Positions 60,537 through 64,000 of a stretch of 64,000 nucleotides of DNA are shown here, piece by piece. Origin of the DNA: Streptomyces sp. col6. GTDB taxonomy: Bacteria > Actinomycetota > Actinomycetes > Streptomycetales > Streptomycetaceae. Numbering within the stretch: position 1 is the first letter of the stretch; every line of letters starts with the position of its first letter. Below the pieces are notes generated by a model. The model made no database searches. It saw only the letters and a list, made by a program, of their open reading frames with translations, and was not told the origin of the DNA. Location of the stretch: positions 580,820 to 644,819 of the forward strand of contig NZ_RDBL01000006.1 in assembly GCF_008042035.1 (NCBI RefSeq). The letters are read 5' to 3'. Position numbers and translations under genes: made by a program.

Positions 60537-61493
60537 TGGCCGACGAGCAGTACGCATGGCTTGACAAGGAAGCGGCGGAGAAATTGCTCCGCGGCGAACC
60601 GGTCGACCCTGCCGAAGGCCGTCCCTGCCAGGACGCCGAGCGCCTGGCCGCCGCCCTCGACGCCGTCGCCCGCACCGCCCGCCCCGCCGCCGGCGAACTC
60701 CCCGGCGAGGCCGCCGCGCTCGCCGCCTTCCGCGCCGCCCCGCGCCGTGCCGCCGCGAAGGCGCCGGCCGCGCACGGCGACGACTACGGGACTGCGATGC
60801 TCGCCCCCGTCCACATAGGCAGGGCCGCCTCCGGCGCGAGAGGCGGGGCCGGGGGTCCGCGCGGCGACCGCCCGTTCCGCTGGAGCCGGCCCCTGCGCTT
60901 CGGCCTGGTCGCCTCCCTGGCGTGCTGCGCCATAGGAGGGGTGGCCGTGGCCGCCGGTTCCGGGGTGCTGCCCGGACCCTTCGGCCGGCACGCGCCCTCC
61001 CCGGCCACCTCCGTCTCGGCGGCCGCGTCCCCGGAGGAACTCGGCTCCGGCGTCCTCCCCGACGAGGAGACCTCCGCGCCCCCGCCGCCCGTGCGGCCGG
61101 GGCCGGTGCCGCCGTCGCCCTCGCCGCTCCGGCGACAGCGGCGGGGACTCGTCCACCTGGTACGCCAAGACCCTGAAGGCCTGCCGCGACTACCGCGAGG
61201 GCAAGCTCGACGACGACCGCCGCACCCGCCTCGAAGCCCTGGCCAAGGGCGCCCGCAACCTGGACCGGTTCTGCGACCGGCTGCTCGGCGGCGAGGACGG
61301 GAAGGGCGGGCAGGACGGCGAGAGCGACGGGGGAGACACACAGCCGGGCGGCGATTCCTCCGGCCGGCTCCCCGCGATCCGGTTCACCGAGGCGCCCGGC
61401 CCCTCGGCGGCGGCCCTCGCCCCGGACCCGGCGCCGTCGGATTCCGGCACGCCCGAGAACCCCCGGCCGACCGCCGGAGCGGCGGCGCGCTGA
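60536..61493 (+). pseudogene. single-pass membrane partner of the sigma factor, frame broken
   Basis: Starts MADEQYAWLDKEAAEKLLRG in the first frame, with a helical N-part, then a membrane helix at about 122-142 (RFGLVASLACCAIGGVAVAAG) and a Pro/Ser-rich linker. At about 61080-61131 coding character jumps to the next frame (+1). There it continues as STWYAKTLKACRDYREGKLDDDRR and LEALAKGARNLDRFCDRLLGG (two Cys outside the membrane) and stops at 61491-61493. Removing one base restores 318 residues. This is a sequencing or assembly error in a C/G run, or a real mutation. Without correction the first frame runs on to 61828 as Arg/Pro-rich nonsense. The coupling suggests an anti-sigma-like role. 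Confidence 0.75.
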
Positions 61494-61673
61494 GCGTCCG
61501 TACCGGTCGGTGTGACGTTTTTCGGCCCGCCGACGCTGTACGGAATGAGCCGACTGGTCATCGGCAGCGCCCGGAGCCGGGGTTCCCCCCGTACCTGCGG
61601 CTCGGCGCACATGGCGCGGGCGGGACACGTTCCCCCGGTCCCGTCCGCGCCCCTCTCCTTCAGATCGATATGT

Positions 61674-62579
61674 CTACTTGTAGACGACGACCTTGTCCCC
61701 GGTGCGGACCTGGGCGAACAGGGTCGCGATCTTCCCCTCGTCCCGGACGTTCACGCAGCCGTGCGAGGCCCCGTTGTAGCCGCGGGCCGCGAAGTCCGAC
61801 GAGTAGTGCACCGCCTGGCCGCCGCTGAAGAACATCGCGTACGGCATGGCCGTGTGGTAGATCGACGACACGTGGTGGCGCGACTTCCAGTAGACGGAGA
61901 ACGTGCCCTCGCGGGTCGGCGTGTACTCCGAGCCGAACCGTACGTCCATCGACGAGACGACCTTGCCGTCGATCATCCAGGACAGGGTGCGGCTGTTCTT
62001 GCTGATGCAGAGCACCCGCCCCGTCAGACACCGCTTGTCCGGCTTCGCCACCGGCCGGGTGGTCGGCGGGTTCAGCTCGGCGGCCGTGGGCTCGCGCGTC
62101 ATGCCGAGCAGCTTCTGCCAGGTGACGGTGTCCGTCTTCCCGGTGCGCGACAGGCCGCGCTTGCCCTGGAACGACTGCACGGCGGCGACCGTGACGGTCC
62201 CGTAGTAGCCGGTGGGGGTGCGGTTGAAGTGCCCGATCTGCCGCAGCCGGGCCTGCAGCTCCCGCACCTGCTTGCCCTGCGCCCCGCTCGCCATCAGGAC
62301 CTTGCCCTGCGGATCGGCCGTGGGCGTGGTGCGGCTCGCGCTCGGCTTCGGCTTGGGCGACGCCTTCGCCGGCGCGCTTGCGGACGGGCTCGCGGAGGCG
62401 CCGCCCGGCTTCGCGTCGTCGGTGGGGGAGCCGCTGTTCACCGGTACGGAGGGGGCGGCCGACGCGCCGGACGCGGGCTGCTCCTTGCACCCGGCGGTCA
62501 CGGCGGCCATCGCCACCACGGCCACGGCGGCAGCCCCTCGGAGTGCGTAACCGCGCCCGGTCCCGCGTGTGCGTATCAT
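61674..62579 (-). CDS. L,D-transpeptidase lipoprotein with peptidoglycan-binding domain
   Basis: Exported enzyme of 301 residues forming or exchanging 3-3 cross-links in peptidoglycan. Lipoprotein signal with lipobox VTAGC (about residue 31). Ser/Pro/Ala-rich linker to about 90, then a PG_binding_1 domain (KQVRELQARLRQIGHFNRTPTGYYG, AAVQSFQGKRGL). The C-terminal YkuD domain has the catalytic HGCVN (His273, Cys275) in ASHGCVNVRD. ATG at 62579. A small palindrome GTCTAC-TT-GTAGAC (61672-61685) overlaps the stop. Confidence 0.93.
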   Translation of the reverse strand: MIRTRGTGRGYALRGAAAVAVVAMAAVTAGCKEQPASGASAAPSVPVNSGSPTDDAKPGGASASPSASAPAKASPKPKPSASRTTPTADPQGKVLMASGAQGKQVRELQARLRQIGHFNRTPTGYYGTVTVAAVQSFQGKRGLSRTGKTDTVTWQKLLGMTREPTAAELNPPTTRPVAKPDKRCLTGRVLCISKNSRTLSWMIDGKVVSSMDVRFGSEYTPTREGTFSVYWKSRHHVSSIYHTAMPYAMFFSGGQAVHYSSDFAARGYNGASHGCVNVRDEGKIATLFAQVRTGDKVVVYK

Positions 62580-62766
62580 CCCAGCCCCCTGCGTCCTCGG
62601 CCCCGGTGTCGACGACGGCCCGTGCGGCCGCGTATCTCATGGGACGGGTTCCCGCTTTACCCGGTTGCCGAATCCCGCGGATGTGAGAAAACCGTGACCA
62701 CTGAGGCGTTCCGAGGGGGAGTGACGCGGAGGAGGGGGCGGCGAAGCCTTCCGGAACCCCCGCCTC

Positions 62767-62796
62767 CGGAGTGTCGTACCCGCGTGCGACACTCCG
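62767..62796. promoter_or_regulatory. 10-bp inverted repeat immediately before leuE
   Basis: CGGAGTGTCG (62767-62776) and CGACACTCCG (62787-62796) are perfect complements with a 10-base spacer, ending 4 bases before the LeuE ATG. It could be an operator or a hairpin that hides the ribosome-binding region; no Shine-Dalgarno is visible between it and the ATG. Confidence 0.6.
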
Positions 62797-62800
62797 TTTC

Positions 62801-63457
62801 ATGCTGGGTGTCACCGATCTTCCGACCTATCTCGCCGGCCTCGTGCTGATCGTTCTGCTGCCGGGGCCCAATTCGCTGTACGTGCTGTCCGTCGCCGCGC
62901 GGCGCGGGGTGCGGACCGGGTATGTGGCCGCCGCCGGGGTGTGGACCGGGGACACCGTGCTGATGACGCTGTCGGCGCTCGGTGCCTCGTCGCTGCTGCA
63001 GACGACGCCGGTGCTGTTCGCGATCGTCAAGTACGCGGGCGCGGGCTATCTGACCTGGATGGCCATCGGGATGCTGCGCGCGGCTGTGTCGATGTGGCGC
63101 GAGCGGCACCGGCGGGTCGCCGAGATCACGGACGAGGCACAGACTCCGGGCACCATGGAGCGGCCGTACCGGCGGGCGCTGGTGGTCAGCCTGTTCAACC
63201 CGAAGGCGATCCTCTTCCTGATCTCGTTCTTCGTGCAGTTCGTGGATCCCGGGTACGCCTACCCGGCGCTGTCCTTCCTGGTCCTGGGCACCCTGCTCCA
63301 GATCGCCAGCTTCCTGTACCTGTCGGCGCTGATCTTCGGCGGCACCCGGCTCTCCGCCGCCTTCCGCAGGCGCCGGCGGCTCTCGGCGGGTGCCACGTCG
63401 GCGGCCGGGGTGCTGTTCCTGGGCTTCGCCGCGAAGCTGTCGTTCAGCAGCGTCTGA
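62801..63457 (+). CDS. LeuE/LysE-family amino acid exporter
   Basis: Membrane exporter of 218 residues, RhtB/LysE superfamily, closest by eye to leucine exporter LeuE. The N-terminal signature is LAGLVLIVLLPGPNSLYVLSVAARRGVRTG. About six helices follow, e.g. AGVWTGDTVLMTLSALGASS, VSLFNPKAILFLISFFVQFV and SAGATSAAGVLFLGFAAKLSF. The substrate is inferred from family only. ATG at 62801, just after a perfect inverted repeat, which may be its operator. No adjacent regulator is visible. Confidence 0.87.
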   Translation: MLGVTDLPTYLAGLVLIVLLPGPNSLYVLSVAARRGVRTGYVAAAGVWTGDTVLMTLSALGASSLLQTTPVLFAIVKYAGAGYLTWMAIGMLRAAVSMWRERHRRVAEITDEAQTPGTMERPYRRALVVSLFNPKAILFLISFFVQFVDPGYAYPALSFLVLGTLLQIASFLYLSALIFGGTRLSAAFRRRRRLSAGATSAAGVLFLGFAAKLSFSSV

Positions 63458-63476
63458 GCGCGCGGCGTCCGGGCGC

Positions 63477-64000
63477 TCAGACCTCCTCGATGGTCTCCTC
63501 GACGCCGAGGCCCAGCGGGGCGAGGTACGCGGCGAGGCCGGACGCGTCCCGGCCCGCCCAGCCGATGTAGCCGTCGGGCCGGACCAGGAACAGCCCCGCG
63601 CCGTACGGCTCGTAGGCGCCGTCCAGCCGGTGCGTCCGCAGTGCCGGGCCGGCCGGCCGCGGCAGCTCCGCGTCGGTGCCCACCGCCAGCAGCGTGAAGT
63701 GCGGACCCCGGAAGACGTCGAACAGGCGCCGGTCGCCGGCGGGCCCGTCGGGTGCGCGGTCACCGGCCTCCAGCGCGCCGGCCCGGCCCGCCGACAGCGG
63801 GCCCTCGCGGTAGCCGAGGCCCAGCTGCTGGGTCGCCGCGCCGCGCTCCTGCTGGCCCCGGTGGATACGGGTGGACAGGCCGAGCATGTCGGCGGCGACC
63901 GGGCGGCGCTCCTGCTCGTACGTGTCCAGCAGCGCGGCGGGCGCCCCGTGGCGCAGCACCTGGCCGAGCTTCCAGCCGAGGTTGTACGCGTCCTGGACGC
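63477..64000 (-). CDS. FAD-dependent monooxygenase, C-terminal part (runs off the window)
   Basis: Only about 174 C-terminal codons are in the window. VQDAYNLGWKLGQVLRHG and LLDTYEQERRPVAADMLGLS are hallmark segments of aromatic-ring hydroxylases of the PHBH/PheA (class A flavoprotein) group. They are followed by the thioredoxin-like C-terminal domain (FDVFRGPHFTLLAVGTDAEL, FLVRPDGYIGWAGRDAS). It would use NAD(P)H and oxygen to hydroxylate a phenolic or polyketide substrate. The N-terminal FAD-binding half lies beyond 64000. Confidence 0.9.
   Translation of the reverse strand, partial: VQDAYNLGWKLGQVLRHGAPAALLDTYEQERRPVAADMLGLSTRIHRGQQERGAATQQLGLGYREGPLSAGRAGALEAGDRAPDGPAGDRRLFDVFRGPHFTLLAVGTDAELPRPAGPALRTHRLDGAYEPYGAGLFLVRPDGYIGWAGRDASGLAAYLAPLGLGVEETIEEV

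Noticed and set aside
61494..61828. Continuation of the first frame of the sigma-partner gene to 61828.
   Set aside because: It is Arg/Pro/Gly-rich nonsense. The sensible protein sequence, with Trp, Tyr, Lys and Cys, lies in the next frame and stops at 61493.

Overview
The window is a 64 kb piece of chromosome from a high-GC Gram-positive actinomycete, almost certainly a Streptomyces. Nearly every third codon position is G or C, and GTG and TTG starts are frequent. Promoter -10 boxes are of the TAGCGT/TAGGCT type. The gene order (pcrA, NlpC/P60 and M23 peptidases, icmB, sucCD, purNH, folD, mdh, trpS, dacA, a small SCO4848-type membrane protein, sdhCDAB) matches, from memory, the core-chromosome arrangement around SCO479x-SCO486x of S. 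coelicolor. I see no prophage, IS element, CRISPR array, tRNA, rRNA or biosynthetic gene cluster. The window is core and soft-core chromosome, not an island.

Layout. (1) 0-12 kb: a PspC-fused sensor kinase with its LuxR-type regulator, a GNAT enzyme, two paralogous secreted NlpC/P60 cell-wall hydrolases, pcrA/uvrD helicase, a membrane-anchored M23 peptidase, an alpha/beta hydrolase and the small subunit of isobutyryl-CoA mutase. The second NlpC/P60 gene carries a clear ydaO-type (c-di-AMP) riboswitch. (2) 12.6-20.7 kb: a five-gene divergent module. SWIM zinc-finger protein and DUF5691 protein lie on minus; MoxR-type AAA+ ATPase, DUF5682 protein and VWA/MIDAS protein lie on plus and are joined by ATGA overlaps. 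The shared promoter holds a perfect 12-bp inverted repeat. This is the least understood coherent system here. (3) 20.9-33.6 kb: central metabolism (sucCD, purNH, folD, mdh) with associated membrane proteins, and an unusual XRE-HTH / sigma-like / single-TM fusion protein.

(4) 33.7-45.7 kb: a MocR regulator divergent from an AhpD-like and PEP-mutase-like gene pair, rocD, trpS, a 2H phosphoesterase, a DprE2/DprE1-like pair, a BrkB-type membrane protein, a D,D-carboxypeptidase and a metallophosphoesterase. (5) 45.9-54.5 kb: a solitary oligopeptide-type solute-binding protein, a TetR regulator, an MFS exporter and MarR repressor sharing two clear operators, and the sdhCDAB operon. (6) 54.7-64 kb: a degenerate OHCU-decarboxylase-like protein, a GH20 hexosaminidase lipoprotein, DUF4328 and NUDIX proteins, an ECF-type sigma factor translationally coupled to a single-pass membrane protein whose reading frame is broken here, an L,D-transpeptidase, a LeuE-type exporter and the 3' part of an FAD monooxygenase running off the window.

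Several parts share a theme. Five or six gene products (two NlpC/P60, M23, DacA, L,D-transpeptidase, GH20) remodel or salvage peptidoglycan. sucCD, mdh and sdhCDAB supply consecutive steps of the TCA cycle, and purN, purH and folD are linked through one-carbon folate metabolism. Functional names rest on recognised sequence motifs and remembered family features; no database search was run.
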